Part shown: positions 19,511-28,265 of the stretch, piece by piece
Numbering within the stretch: position 1 is the stretch's first letter
Layout of the letters: every line of letters begins with the position of its first letter
Source: Paenibacillus planticolens
Lineage (GTDB): Bacteria; Bacillota; Bacilli; Paenibacillales; NBRC-103111
Length of the DNA: 64,000 bases
Direction of reading: 5' to 3'
NCBI RefSeq assembly: GCF_013141725.1
Contig: NZ_WHNZ01000018.1
Location: 1 to 64,000 of the forward strand
Translations under genes and position numbers: made by a program
Notes under the pieces: model-generated
The model's database searches: none
What the model saw: only the letters and a program-made list of their open reading frames with translations
What the model was told of the DNA's origin: nothing

Positions 19511-20710
19511 ATGATGACATGTAAAATTTCGCTCGCGGGCCTGGCCGAGAGCCAGCACGGACAAGTCAAGTACGCGTCCGCTTTCGCCGACGAGCACATT
19601 CAAGATATCGCTCTGATCGACGGTCATATCGTGATCACGCACAACTCGCCAAATGGCAACGAGGGCATTACCGAGCGGGTTAGCCGTCTGATCGAGCGTT
19701 TCTCCCATGGCGATTTCGGCTTTAAAGAAAATATTTTGTTCGAAAATAAAGTAGAAACTCCTTATGAAGGCGATATTATCGCTGAATTGGTGGAGCGTAA
19801 AGCGATTAAGATTTTGGAACCGGGCTTGTTTATTTTCCGCGAACCTTTTTCCAGCTTAATGCGCTTTCTGGACTACTCCTTCGTTACGAAGATCGCCAAG
19901 CGCTTCGAAGGCATGCAGGAAGAGCAATATCCGGCCGTTATTCATAGTCACACGTTGAATAAAACGAATCATTTTACATCATTCCCGGAGCATATTCACT
20001 TCGTTACGCATTTGCGCGAGGATTTGGACGTCATTGAATCGTTCTCGCAATCCATTCGCGATGCCGGCGGTTGGAAGCAAGAGGAGCCTTTAGCGCTTGA
20101 TCCTAATATGGTGAAGCCTAACTTCATGATGAATCCTTCTACTTGCTACCATTGCTATGAAGGCTTGGAAAATGAAACGCTTGAAGGTGAAGGAATCGTC
20201 GTCACGGCGATCGCCAAATGCCACCGCTTCGAGTCCAAAAATCACAGCGATTTCGGCCGTTTGCTCGACTTCTCCATGCGCGAAATTATTTTCGTCGGCA
20301 AGCCGGACTTCGTGAAAGAAAATCGCTTGAAGTCGATCGAGTATTTGAAAGAATTAGCCGTGGAGTGGAATGTGGACTCCATGCTGGAGATCGCGAACGA
20401 TCCGTTCTTCACGAACGATTTCCAAGTAAAGGCCTCTTTCCAACGCAATCAAGAAATGAAATACGAGCTGCGCCTGACGATTCCGCATGTGAAGAAATCG
20501 ATTGCTTGCTCCTCGGTCAATTTCCATAGCAACACGTTTGGCAATGCGTTTAATATTAAAATGGGCAAACGCAACGCCGTAACCGGCTGTGTCGGCTTCG
20601 GCATCGAGCGCTGGGCGTTTGCGTTCTTAGCGCAGTATGGCTTGGATGAGCAGCAATGGCCGGCAGCTTTCCGCGAGCAGTACCACGCTTGGCAGGAAAA
20701 AGCTCTGTAA
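19511..20710 (+). CDS. aaRS-like amino acid:[carrier protein] ligase
   Basis: A 399-residue homologue of the class II, atypical seryl-tRNA-synthetase-like enzymes that charge carrier proteins instead of tRNA. The catalytic core shows motif 2 (CHRFES, then GRLLDFSMREIIFVG, residues 237-263) and motif 3 (GCVGFGIERWAFAF, 359-372). Candidate zinc ligands Cys212, Glu258 and Cys360 have nearly the spacing I recall for the Bradyrhizobium enzyme. Such enzymes activate glycine or alanine and transfer it to phosphopantetheine of a small carrier, here probably the gene 6 bases upstream. The first ~130 residues are an extension I do not recognise. ATG at 19511 follows GAGGTAA. Substrate amino acid not determinable from sequence. 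Confidence 0.85.
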   Translation: MMTCKISLAGLAESQHGQVKYASAFADEHIQDIALIDGHIVITHNSPNGNEGITERVSRLIERFSHGDFGFKENILFENKVETPYEGDIIAELVERKAIKILEPGLFIFREPFSSLMRFLDYSFVTKIAKRFEGMQEEQYPAVIHSHTLNKTNHFTSFPEHIHFVTHLREDLDVIESFSQSIRDAGGWKQEEPLALDPNMVKPNFMMNPSTCYHCYEGLENETLEGEGIVVTAIAKCHRFESKNHSDFGRLLDFSMREIIFVGKPDFVKENRLKSIEYLKELAVEWNVDSMLEIANDPFFTNDFQVKASFQRNQEMKYELRLTIPHVKKSIACSSVNFHSNTFGNAFNIKMGKRNAVTGCVGFGIERWAFAFLAQYGLDEQQWPAAFREQYHAWQEKAL

Positions 20711-20753
20711 GCCTGTTTATAACACTTTTTATACTATTAAAGTACCCTTACGG

Positions 20754-20796
20754 GCCCACATGCCGACCTTAACCCGAGTGAAGTCAGCTGTGGGCC
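20754..20796 (+). other. Hairpin inside the Dlt-like operon
   Basis: GGCCCACA and TGTGGGCC form an 8-base-pair stem around a loop of about 27 bases, between the ligase and DltD-like genes. No T-tract follows, so it is not a normal terminator; it could be an RNA-processing or stability element. Confidence 0.4.
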
Positions 20797-20819
20797 TCCA
20801 TCCTAATCAAAGATAATGA

Positions 20820-21743
20820 GTGATTCCGTTGAAAGCAGCCACTTTTCTTAAAAAGAATAGCTTCGTTCTCGGCCTGCTGCTGGCGATCGTCGTTTCCGAC
20901 TTTCTCATCTCCTGGTGGAACCCGATGGTTAGCTCACGCCGTTTCTACAAAAACGACTTTACCAAAACACTCTACCACCATGGCTGGTCCCAATCGGGTC
21001 CGGTTTTCTTCGGTAATTCGGCCGTAACTGGCGCTTACATCGAAGAGAAGTCCGATGCCCATTTGGTGGAGATGGGCCTTTCCTACGGAAAGCTGACAGA
21101 TCTGAAAGGGATTCTTTCACACAATCTGTATCAGATCGACAGCGAGCTCGTAATCGGCATCGATGTGCACACGATGCTGGATCCACTGGAAACGGACCCG
21201 ACCTATCAATGGTTCAAGCCATGGTACCAGCCTTATGTATACACGTACCGCGACTATTTCCGTGATTCCGGCGAAGAGTTCGCCCGTAATTTGAGCAAAG
21301 GAAGCCTTGCCTACGAACCGCGCTGGATTGATAAAGAGCTCTATCCGGGCCGTAAAGACGATGCCTTCCTCCGGACAAAATGGGATGACTACGACAAGCG
21401 CTTCGGCGCTATGACATTGAAGGATTTTCAAGACAATCTGGACGCCTTGCAGTGGATCATTCGTTATGCCGAGGAGCATCAGCTGCCCCTGCGGGTTGTT
21501 TGGATGCCTTGGAACAAAGGATATGCCGATCCGCCTTACATGACTTCTTTGAAGGAAGCAGTGAACAACCAACTGAAGACTGCTGATGTGCCGGTGCTGG
21601 ATTTAATGCATACGTATGATCCGAAGTACTTTCATGATCTTGTTCACTTGAACCGCGAAGAGGGCGCTCCGCTATTTACGAAGGAGGTTGACACATGGTT
21701 AAAATCCTTAGGAAAACCGTCGAAGTCCTCATCTATCTCGTAA
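20820..21743 (+). CDS. DltD-like SGNH-family protein
   Basis: A 307-residue protein with one N-terminal membrane helix (about residues 16-32) and an external SGNH-hydrolase-like domain. The nucleophile block is FFGNSAVTGAY (Ser67) and the Asp-x-x-His block is HDLVHLN (Asp273, His276), as in DltD. In the Dlt pathway DltD takes the aminoacyl group passed by DltB and transfers it to teichoic acid. It starts with GTG at 20820 and has only a weak Shine-Dalgarno, 109 bases after the ligase gene. Its 3' end overlaps the DltX-like gene by 49 bases. Divergent from canonical DltD in length (about 100 residues shorter). Confidence 0.8.
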   Translation: MIPLKAATFLKKNSFVLGLLLAIVVSDFLISWWNPMVSSRRFYKNDFTKTLYHHGWSQSGPVFFGNSAVTGAYIEEKSDAHLVEMGLSYGKLTDLKGILSHNLYQIDSELVIGIDVHTMLDPLETDPTYQWFKPWYQPYVYTYRDYFRDSGEEFARNLSKGSLAYEPRWIDKELYPGRKDDAFLRTKWDDYDKRFGAMTLKDFQDNLDALQWIIRYAEEHQLPLRVVWMPWNKGYADPPYMTSLKEAVNNQLKTADVPVLDLMHTYDPKYFHDLVHLNREEGAPLFTKEVDTWLKSLGKPSKSSSIS

Positions 21744-21805
21744 TGCTCTATTTGGTTTTCATTTATTTTACCGGCAAGGGCTTATTTATTTACGAGAAAT
21801 TCTAA
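21695..21805 (+). CDS. DltX-like microprotein
   Basis: A 36-residue reading frame: charged N terminus (MVKILRKTVE), a single membrane helix (VLIYLVMLYLVFIYF) and the ending GLFIYEKF. The end matches the FIYNEF-type C-terminal motif of DltX, whose tyrosine is proposed to carry the acyl group between DltB and DltD. A perfect AAGGAGG lies 7 bases before the ATG. It overlaps the end of the DltD-like gene in another frame and precedes the MBOAT gene by 31 bases, so position, size, topology and motif all fit. Too short for default gene callers. Confidence 0.8.
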   Translation: MVKILRKTVEVLIYLVMLYLVFIYFTGKGLFIYEKF

Positions 21806-21836
21806 TCGAGCTTTCCAAGCGAGGAGTTCAAAGCTT

Positions 21837-22991
21837 ATGTTTTATATGCACATGAACGCAATTATCGCTATGCTTGGCATGGTTGCCGTTCTGATGCTCA
21901 CCCGCAAGTGGGCCGACAACAAACGCATTCTGATGATTATTTTCAGCCTCTGCTTTTTACTGCTGTACAGCCAGAAACTGCTAGTTTTCTATGGTGCATT
22001 TACAGTGATTAATTACATTGGCTTTGTGTATTTATGCCGAACAACGGTATGGAGGAAAGCGACCTTTATTTTCGCCATTGCCGCTAACGTCATCGGGGTT
22101 TTTCTCGGTGTCCGGCTGTTCGTCATGGGCATTTTCCACAATTCGCTGTTCGATGCCGTCATTTATTTAGGTCTTATTTATAATGTATTAAAAGTTATAG
22201 ACGCTTACTATTTCGCTTATTTCTTTGGCAAAGAGGGCCAAGTGCCTGCCATTGATTATGCGAATTACCTGCTGTTCGTCCCGACGTTTACGTCAGGGCC
22301 GATTCTGAAATTCCGCGATTTTATGGCCGATAGCAAAAAGCCCTATACCGTAGACGCCGCTCTCTTCGAAGACAGTGTCAAACGAATCATTATGGGCTTG
22401 TTCAAAAAAATCGTTGTCGTCACCTGGATGACTAGCGTCTTCGACCAAGTACTGAAACAAGACCTTCACACGCATCAGTCGTTGTTTCTGCTCATTTGGT
22501 TCTATGCGCTCATCTACTTCGATTTCTCCGGCTATTCGGATATGGCGATCGGCTTTGGGCGGTTGATGGGCTATACAATGCCCGAGAACTTCAAACGTCC
22601 TCTCTTCTCGCCTTCGATGACACAGTTTTGGCGCAATTGGCACGCCACCCTGGGCGATTTTTTCCGTGATCACATCTTTATGTTCTTTTCACGTACGGCT
22701 CCGTCACGTTGGGTAGCTTCCAGCTTATCCGTGCTCATCATGGTTTTGATCGGTCTATGGCATGGCTTCACTTGGCTGTATTTCTTCTACGGTCTCTATC
22801 ACGGGATTATTCTTGCCATCGAAAATATATTTAAAATTACGACGGTAAATAAAAAGAAAGTTTCCAAAACCTACTTCTACTTCCGCTGCTTTGTGACACA
22901 AGCCTTGGTGACGTTCTCGGTTATTATTTACAGTTCGAATTATGAGACGGTTCTTCGGATTTACAAAGGCTTGCTTCATTTTACAGGATGA
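21837..22991 (+). CDS. MBOAT-family acyltransferase (DltB-like)
   Basis: A 384-residue polytopic membrane protein. The MBOAT signature FWRNWHATLGDFFRDHIF contains His269 and LIGLWHGFTWLYF contains the invariant catalytic His309; YFDFSGYSDMAIG is another family block. DltB moves the aminoacyl group from its carrier across the membrane; AlgI-type O-acetyltransferases share the fold. The neighbouring carrier, DltX-like and DltD-like genes favour the DltB role. ATG at 21837 follows GAGGAG. Last gene of the operon. Confidence 0.88.
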   Translation: MFYMHMNAIIAMLGMVAVLMLTRKWADNKRILMIIFSLCFLLLYSQKLLVFYGAFTVINYIGFVYLCRTTVWRKATFIFAIAANVIGVFLGVRLFVMGIFHNSLFDAVIYLGLIYNVLKVIDAYYFAYFFGKEGQVPAIDYANYLLFVPTFTSGPILKFRDFMADSKKPYTVDAALFEDSVKRIIMGLFKKIVVVTWMTSVFDQVLKQDLHTHQSLFLLIWFYALIYFDFSGYSDMAIGFGRLMGYTMPENFKRPLFSPSMTQFWRNWHATLGDFFRDHIFMFFSRTAPSRWVASSLSVLIMVLIGLWHGFTWLYFFYGLYHGIILAIENIFKITTVNKKKVSKTYFYFRCFVTQALVTFSVIIYSSNYETVLRIYKGLLHFTG

Positions 22992-23039
22992 TAGTGGTAT
23001 AATTTGTGTGGTTGTTTACCATTTATGGAGGTGTACCTA

Positions 23040-24008
23040 ATGAAATTAGGCGTTTTTATGGTTCTGTTCGGTGGAAAACCTTTAGAGGAAGCTCTTGATT
23101 ATGTCGCTTCTAAAGGCTTAGAAGCTGTTGAAATCGGCACCGGGGGATACCCTGGTAATGCGCACTGCAACCCCATCGAGCTGCTTGCTGATGCCGGGAA
23201 ATTGAAAGCTTTTAAACATGCGGTGGAATCCCGCGGTTTAACGATTAGTGCATTGAGCGTACACGGAAACCCGCTGCACCCGCAAAAACAAATTGCTAAA
23301 GAATTTCATGATGCTATTATACAAACGATTGATCTTGCAGAACGCCTTGAAGTACCTGTCGTTAATACGTTCTCTGGCTGTCCTGGAGACCACGAGGATG
23401 CGAAATATCCGAACTGGCCTGTAGCTCCATGGCCGAATGATTTCCAAGAGATTTTGGACTGGCAGTGGGGAAATAAAGTCATTCCTTACTGGACGGAAAC
23501 AGGCAAGTACGCCTCTGACCGCAATGTGAAAATCGGCTTGGAGCTGCACGGCGGATTCTCCGTACATACACCGGCTACCCTTCTCCGTTTGCGCGAAGCT
23601 GCAGGCGACGCCATCGGTGCCAACCTTGACCCAAGCCATATGTGGTGGCAAGGCATTGATCCTGTACAAGCCGTACAAATTCTGGGCCGCGCAGGGGCAA
23701 TTCACCATTTCCATGCAAAAGACACTTCCATGGATGTTAACAACGTAAACCGTTACGGTGTTACGGACATGCAGTCTTACGCGAACATGCTTGACCGTGC
23801 ATGGCAGTTCCGTTCCGTTGGCTACGGCCATGACATGAAGGTATGGGCTGATATCATCAGCGCACTGCGTCTTGTCGGTTACGACTACGTCGTGAGTATT
23901 GAGCACGAAGATGGATTGATGTCCGTCGAAGAAGGCTTCTCCAAAGCCGTTCAAAACCTTCAACAAGTCCTCATCAAGGAACCACTTGGTGAAATGTGGT
24001 GGGTATAA
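23040..24008 (+). CDS. Sugar phosphate isomerase/epimerase (xylose-isomerase-like TIM barrel)
   Basis: A 322-residue protein of the AP endonuclease 2/xylose-isomerase-like family. KLGVFMVLFGG opens the barrel; GLEAVEIGTGGYPG, VVNTFSGCPGD, KIGLELHGGFSVHTP, NLDPSHMWWQG, FHAKDTSM and VSIEHEDGLM supply the usual metal-binding Glu, His and Asp residues. Members isomerise or dehydrogenate sugars or inositol derivatives; the substrate cannot be told. ATG at 23040 follows GGAGGTG. It lies 48 bases after the MBOAT gene, and a TATAAT just before it may give it its own promoter. Confidence 0.85.
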   Translation: MKLGVFMVLFGGKPLEEALDYVASKGLEAVEIGTGGYPGNAHCNPIELLADAGKLKAFKHAVESRGLTISALSVHGNPLHPQKQIAKEFHDAIIQTIDLAERLEVPVVNTFSGCPGDHEDAKYPNWPVAPWPNDFQEILDWQWGNKVIPYWTETGKYASDRNVKIGLELHGGFSVHTPATLLRLREAAGDAIGANLDPSHMWWQGIDPVQAVQILGRAGAIHHFHAKDTSMDVNNVNRYGVTDMQSYANMLDRAWQFRSVGYGHDMKVWADIISALRLVGYDYVVSIEHEDGLMSVEEGFSKAVQNLQQVLIKEPLGEMWWV

Positions 24009-24038
24009 GCGCTTAGCCGCTAACCCTCTCAACACATC

Positions 24039-24092
24039 AAAAAAGCCCGCTGGCACCGTTGATCTTACGATCTTGGTCCTGTGGGCTTTTAT
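24039..24092. terminator. Bidirectional terminator between convergent genes
   Basis: AAAAGCCC (24041-24048) pairs with GGGCTTTT (24083-24090) and encloses further short stems. It serves the isomerase gene from the left and the small membrane protein gene from the right. Confidence 0.7.
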
Positions 24093-24117
24093 CTTGTGAA
24101 GCTTGGTTAGCTCTGAA

Positions 24118-24321
24118 TTACCAGCCTGTGATCATGACATAATCCATAAGGCCGAATACGAGCAAGGAAACTCCCGCGAATCCTAGGGCGAACAAATTTC
24201 TTTTTGGAGAGATCAATTGTCTGATGAACGCAATGGCAATAATCACTGTGAAAATCAAAACGTAAATATCAAAGCTTGTATACGTGCTTGTTGATGCTGC
24301 TGCTTCTTCCGCGAATAACAT
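24118..24321 (-). CDS. Small two-helix membrane protein, DUF2759-like
   Basis: A 67-residue protein with two hydrophobic helices (about 19-36 and 45-62) joined by a basic segment SPKRN. The pattern KRNLFALGF then VFGLMDYVMI resembles the DUF2759 family of small Firmicute membrane proteins (B. subtilis YqgW type), a tentative match from memory. AAGGAGGG precedes the ATG. Function unknown; apparently monocistronic. Confidence 0.65.
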   Translation of the reverse strand: MLFAEEAAASTSTYTSFDIYVLIFTVIIAIAFIRQLISPKRNLFALGFAGVSLLVFGLMDYVMITGW

Positions 24322-24547
24322 GGTGAAACCCTCCTTCTAATAACTCGGTGCAAGGCACACGTCCTGCTATTTTAATTCTATGTTAGCTTGATTGGACACT
24401 AGATGCAAGCGATTAGGCGCATGTGTAACAAGTTTGTCACCTTTTGATTAGATTGACCATCTTTTGCGGAAAATATTACACCCTTAAGGTTAAAATCCGC
24501 TTCTTTTTGTCCGTCAATATAAACGCTTTCAAAACCGAACCGGCTAA

Positions 24548-24586
24548 ATATCAAAGAACCCGAGTATCCATAATGGATACTCGGGT
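24548..24586 (-). terminator. Terminator of the 53-residue gene
   Basis: A perfect 13-base-pair hairpin ACCCGAGTATCCA/TGGATACTCGGGT with a 3-base loop (24558-24586), followed on the minus strand by TTCTTTGATATTT. Between it and 24322 (about 230 bases) no gene is seen. Confidence 0.75.
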
Positions 24587-24617
24587 ATCATCTCTCTTCT
24601 ATAGTGTGGAACATTTC

Positions 24618-24779
24618 CTATACCACTAATCCAAATGCAGACATTGCACCTTTTTGCTCCTCTATCGGCGTGTGCAAGGGATCCTTTTGCGCTAATTCTT
24701 TTTCCTGCCAGGCCAAAAAACGGAAGGGGTCGATCCCTAGAGCAGAAACAATCTCTTGTAACTCTAACGTCGGTTTCAT
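24618..24779 (-). CDS. Small hypothetical protein (53 residues)
   Basis: MKPTLELQEIVSALGIDPF opens a 53-residue acidic, mostly helical protein ending KGAMSAFGLVV. I do not recognise a family. It is supported as a real gene by GGAGG seven bases before the ATG at 24779 and by a strong terminator 32 bases past the stop. The first ~20 residues (a helix then a GIDPF turn) recall the start of a small helix-turn-helix, but no full domain fits in the length. Confidence 0.55.
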   Translation of the reverse strand: MKPTLELQEIVSALGIDPFRFLAWQEKELAQKDPLHTPIEEQKGAMSAFGLVV

Positions 24780-25052
24780 AGCAAGCCTCCATAAAGTAAA
24801 TAGATTTATACTGCTTATATCTCTCAACCTTGTATAGTTAGCTAGGATGATCTAGTTGCAATCACTATCTTAATTATAGGACTATTCGCTTATTTCTTGA
24901 TAGAGGGTTAAATTGTCGAATCTAATTAAGTCTTAACAAAACAAACGACTAATTAGTCGGATTTAATAAGATCTTGACGAATAGAGACAATGACTTCCAA
25001 GTCGGTGTAATATAAATCGTCCAATGATCGTAAAATAGAATAACCGTGAAAG
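24780..25052. other. AT-rich gap, no gene seen
   Basis: Non-coding and AT-rich, presumably with the promoter of the 53-residue gene. Nothing else identifiable. It leads into the third copy of repeat family I. Confidence 0.35.
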
Positions 25053-25230
25053 AGAACTTCAGGGCGCTATTTGAACGAAATGAGCTTGTTTCGGGTTCAA
25101 GAGGGAACTAGAGGATCTTATTAGACAAATAAAGTTTTATTTTAGTATACGTTTGGAAAAATAGAGGAATATAGTTCCCCTCCTTAAGAGGAAGTAGAGA
25201 TATGGTGGAAAATAGCGGACCCTTGTTCCC
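25053..25230. repeat. Interspersed repeat family I, diverged copy 3 (~178 bp)
   Basis: Opens GAACTTCAGGGCGCTATTT, has GGGAACTAGAGGATCTTATT and AAATAGAGGAATATAGTTCCCC inside, and ends AAAATAGCGGACCCTTGTTCCC. Same total length, block order and end inversion as 12498-12674 and 12890-13066, but the linkers have diverged strongly. Confidence 0.65.
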
Positions 25231-25292
25231 GCTTCATTACGAAGAACCTTTGAAACACTCCGCTAATCCGACCTCCCCGCTCCATCTCCCGA

Positions 25293-25328
25293 ATGAAAAA
25301 GGTCCCACGGCACTCGTCCGTGGGACCT
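25293..25328 (-). terminator. Terminator of uvrA
   Basis: An 11-base-pair stem AGGTCCCACGG/CCGTGGGACCT (25300-25310 and 25318-25328), with TTTTTC following on the minus strand. It ends 17 bases past the uvrA stop. Confidence 0.88.
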
Positions 25329-25345
25329 CGCTGCGAACCGGTCGC

Positions 25346-28228
25346 TTAGCCGACCGATTCCTCCAACACTTCTAACCGCTTCGCATAGTTCTCCGAGCGC
25401 TCCCGATCCCGTTCGAGGATCGGTTTCAAATACTGGCCGGTGTAAGATCCGGCCACTTTAACCACATCTTCCGGCGTACCGGAAGCCACGATCAGGCCGC
25501 CTCGGTTGCCTCCTTCGGGGCCCAGATCGATGAGGTGGTCCGCCGTCTTGATCACATCGAGGTTGTGCTCGATGACAAGCACAGTTTCACCGCTCTCCAC
25601 GAGGCGGTGAAGCACCTTCAGCAGACGATCGATATCGTGGATGTGGAGCCCCGTTGTGGGCTCATCCAGGATGTAGATCGTCTTGCCCGTGCTGCGGCGG
25701 TACAGCTCCGCCGCGAGCTTCACGCGCTGGGCTTCGCCCCCGGACAGCGTCGTTGCCGGCTGGCCGAGCGTCATGTAGCCCAGCCCCACATCCAAAAGCG
25801 TCGTCAGCTTGCGATGAATCCGTGGCAAGTTCTTGAAGAACTCGCAGCCGTCTTCAATCGTCATCTGGAGCACTTCCGAGATGCTCTTTCCTTTATATTT
25901 CACTTCCAACGTCTCGCGGTTGTAGCGCTTGCCCTTGCACACTTCACATGGCACATAAACGTCTGGCAGGAAGTGCATCTCAATCTTAATAATGCCATCA
26001 CCACGACAAGCCTCGCAGCGGCCGCCCTTCACGTTAAAGCTAAAGCGACCTTTCTTGTAGCCGCGTACTTTGGCTTCATTCGTATTGGCATATACATCAC
26101 GAATATCGTCGAAGACGCCTGTATACGTCGCTGGATTCGAACGAGGCGTACGGCCAATCGGCGATTGGTCAATATCAATGACCTTATCGACATGCTCAAG
26201 CCCAATGATCTCTTTATGTTCGCCAGGGCGGACCTTAGCTCCATTCAAGTCGCGAGCCAGCGTTTTAAACAAAATTTCGTTAATTAGCGTACTTTTCCCG
26301 GATCCGGATACGCCTGTCACGCAGGTGAACACACCCAAGGGCACTTTAGCCGATACGTTGCGCAAATTGTTTTCTTTGGCCCCTTTGACTTCGATCCACT
26401 TGCCATTCGGCTTTCGGCGCGCAGCGGGAATCGGAATGAACTTCTTGCCGCTCAGGTACTGCCCTGTAAGCGAGTTGTCGTCCGCCATCAATTCTGTCGG
26501 CGTGCCTTGAGCAATGACTTGCCCGCCATGGATACCCGCTCCTGGTCCGATATCGATAATATAATCCGCTGCCATCATCGTGTCTTCATCGTGCTCTACG
26601 ACAATCAGCGTGTTGCCAAGGTTGCGCATATGTTCCAGCGTCTGGATCAGACGTGTGTTATCCCGCTGATGCAGCCCAATGCTGGGCTCATCCAAAATAT
26701 AAAGAACGCCCATTAAGCTGGAACCGATCTGTGTCGCAAGTCGTATCCGCTGTGCTTCTCCGCCTGACAGCGTACCTGCCGAGCGGTGCATCGTTAAGTA
26801 ATCAAGACCTACGTTCACAAGAAACCCTAGACGCGCTCTGATTTCTTTAAGAATCAGGTTGGCAATCGTCAGCTCTTTCTCATTCAAGTTCAGCCCTTTG
26901 AACCATTCCTCCGCTTCTCCGATCGAGAGGGAGGTCGCATGCGCGATATTTTTGCCATTGATCGTCACGGCAAGCGTTTCAGGCTTCAGTCGCTGCCCCT
27001 TGCACTTCGGACAAGGCTTCGTGCTCATATATGTCTGAATGTGTTCTCTGATGCCCTCAGAGAACGTATCTTTGAATCTGCGCTCCAAGTTGCGGATGAT
27101 ACCTTCGAAAGGAACCAACGCCTCTTTGGTCGCTCCCATATCGTTCTCATAGCGGAAGCGGATCTTCTCTCCGCCGGTGCCATAAAGAATAACCTTCATT
27201 TGTTCACTCGACAGCTCAGCTACAGGCACTGTCCGCGAAATCGAGTAGTGTTCACACACTGCGGCAAGAAATTGCGGATAATAGTTGGACGTGCTGCCGG
27301 CCCAAGCTTCAAACGCACCCTCTTCAATCGTTAGCTTCGTATCCGGCACGAGCAGATCAGGGTCTACAATCATCTGACTGCCAAGTCCGTCACACTCGGA
27401 GCAAGCCCCAAATGGAGAGTTAAAGGAAAACATTCTCGGCGCCAGCTCTTCCACGCTAAAGCCGCATTCCGGACATGCTAGATTCTGACTAAACATGAGC
27501 TCTTCTTGGTCGATAACATCAACAATAACTCGTCCGTTCGCAAGTTTTAGTGCTGTTTCTAGCGAATCAGCGAGACGCGTTTGTACATCCTCTTTGATTA
27601 CGATTCGGTCAACAACAACATCGATCGTGTGCTTTTTGTTCTTGTCGAGTTCAATCTTTTCCCCGAGATCCATCGTCTCGCCATTCACGCGAACCCTGAC
27701 GAAACCCTGTTTCTGAACGTCGGTAAAAAGCTTGGCATGCTCTCCTTTGCGGCCTGAAACAAGGGGAGCCAGAATTTGGAGCTTTGTGCGCTCCGGGTAC
27801 TCCATGATGCGGTCTACCATTTGCTCCACGGTTTGCGATGTAATCTCAATGCCATGTGTCGGGCAATGAGGCCGTCCAATACGAGCGTATAGCAAACGCA
27901 GGTAATCATAAATTTCTGTTACGGTCCCAACGGTGGAACGCGGATTCCGGCTTGTTGTCTTCTGATCAATAGAAATAGCCGGGGATAGACCATCAATGGA
28001 ATCTACGTCCGGCTTATCCATATTGCCTAGAAATTGTCTGGCATAAGCAGACAACGATTCAACGTATCTGCGCTGCCCCTCGGCATAAATCGTATCAAAG
28101 GCCAGCGACGATTTGCCCGAGCCGCTTAATCCCGTTAAAACGACGAACTTATCGCGCGGAATCGTGACATCAATATTTTTCAGATTATGAGCCCTAGCTC
28201 CTTTAATGACGATTTGATCTCTAGACAC
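25346..28228 (-). CDS. uvrA: Excinuclease ABC subunit A
   Basis: The damage-sensing ATPase of nucleotide excision repair; a 960-residue protein with two ABC cassettes. Walker A motifs [10 protein letters not shown] (N-terminal) and [10 protein letters not shown] (C-terminal), two LSGGEAQR signatures, and zinc modules [10 protein letters not shown]...CSEC and CEACRGDG...CEVC are all intact. Starts with GTG at 28228, preceded by AGGAAGG. Lies 37 bases after uvrB and is surely co-transcribed with it. Confidence 0.97.
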   Translation of the reverse strand: MSRDQIVIKGARAHNLKNIDVTIPRDKFVVLTGLSGSGKSSLAFDTIYAEGQRRYVESLSAYARQFLGNMDKPDVDSIDGLSPAISIDQKTTSRNPRSTVGTVTEIYDYLRLLYARIGRPHCPTHGIEITSQTVEQMVDRIMEYPERTKLQILAPLVSGRKGEHAKLFTDVQKQGFVRVRVNGETMDLGEKIELDKNKKHTIDVVVDRIVIKEDVQTRLADSLETALKLANGRVIVDVIDQEELMFSQNLACPECGFSVEELAPRMFSFNSPFGACSECDGLGSQMIVDPDLLVPDTKLTIEEGAFEAWAGSTSNYYPQFLAAVCEHYSISRTVPVAELSSEQMKVILYGTGGEKIRFRYENDMGATKEALVPFEGIIRNLERRFKDTFSEGIREHIQTYMSTKPCPKCKGQRLKPETLAVTINGKNIAHATSLSIGEAEEWFKGLNLNEKELTIANLILKEIRARLGFLVNVGLDYLTMHRSAGTLSGGEAQRIRLATQIGSSLMGVLYILDEPSIGLHQRDNTRLIQTLEHMRNLGNTLIVVEHDEDTMMAADYIIDIGPGAGIHGGQVIAQGTPTELMADDNSLTGQYLSGKKFIPIPAARRKPNGKWIEVKGAKENNLRNVSAKVPLGVFTCVTGVSGSGKSTLINEILFKTLARDLNGAKVRPGEHKEIIGLEHVDKVIDIDQSPIGRTPRSNPATYTGVFDDIRDVYANTNEAKVRGYKKGRFSFNVKGGRCEACRGDGIIKIEMHFLPDVYVPCEVCKGKRYNRETLEVKYKGKSISEVLQMTIEDGCEFFKNLPRIHRKLTTLLDVGLGYMTLGQPATTLSGGEAQRVKLAAELYRRSTGKTIYILDEPTTGLHIHDIDRLLKVLHRLVESGETVLVIEHNLDVIKTADHLIDLGPEGGNRGGLIVASGTPEDVVKVAGSYTGQYLKPILERDRERSENYAKRLEVLEESVG

Positions 28229-28265
28229 GGGTAACCTTCCTCTCCTATGTGGAGCTGAAGCCCTT

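Noticed and set aside
19511..20710. A second, functional seryl-tRNA synthetase
   Set aside because: Only the atypical catalytic core is recognisable and the gene is adjacent to a carrier-protein gene, so a carrier-protein ligase is the better reading.
21837..22991. AlgI-type alginate O-acetyltransferase
   Set aside because: Same fold family, but no AlgJ/AlgX-type partner; the carrier protein, DltX-like and DltD-like neighbours point to a Dlt-type role.
23238..24056. 272-codon minus-strand open frame
   Set aside because: Antisense to the isomerase gene, whose family motifs are clear.
24444..24629. 61-codon plus-strand frame
   Set aside because: Overlaps the perfect hairpin terminator of the small leftward gene and has no ribosome site.
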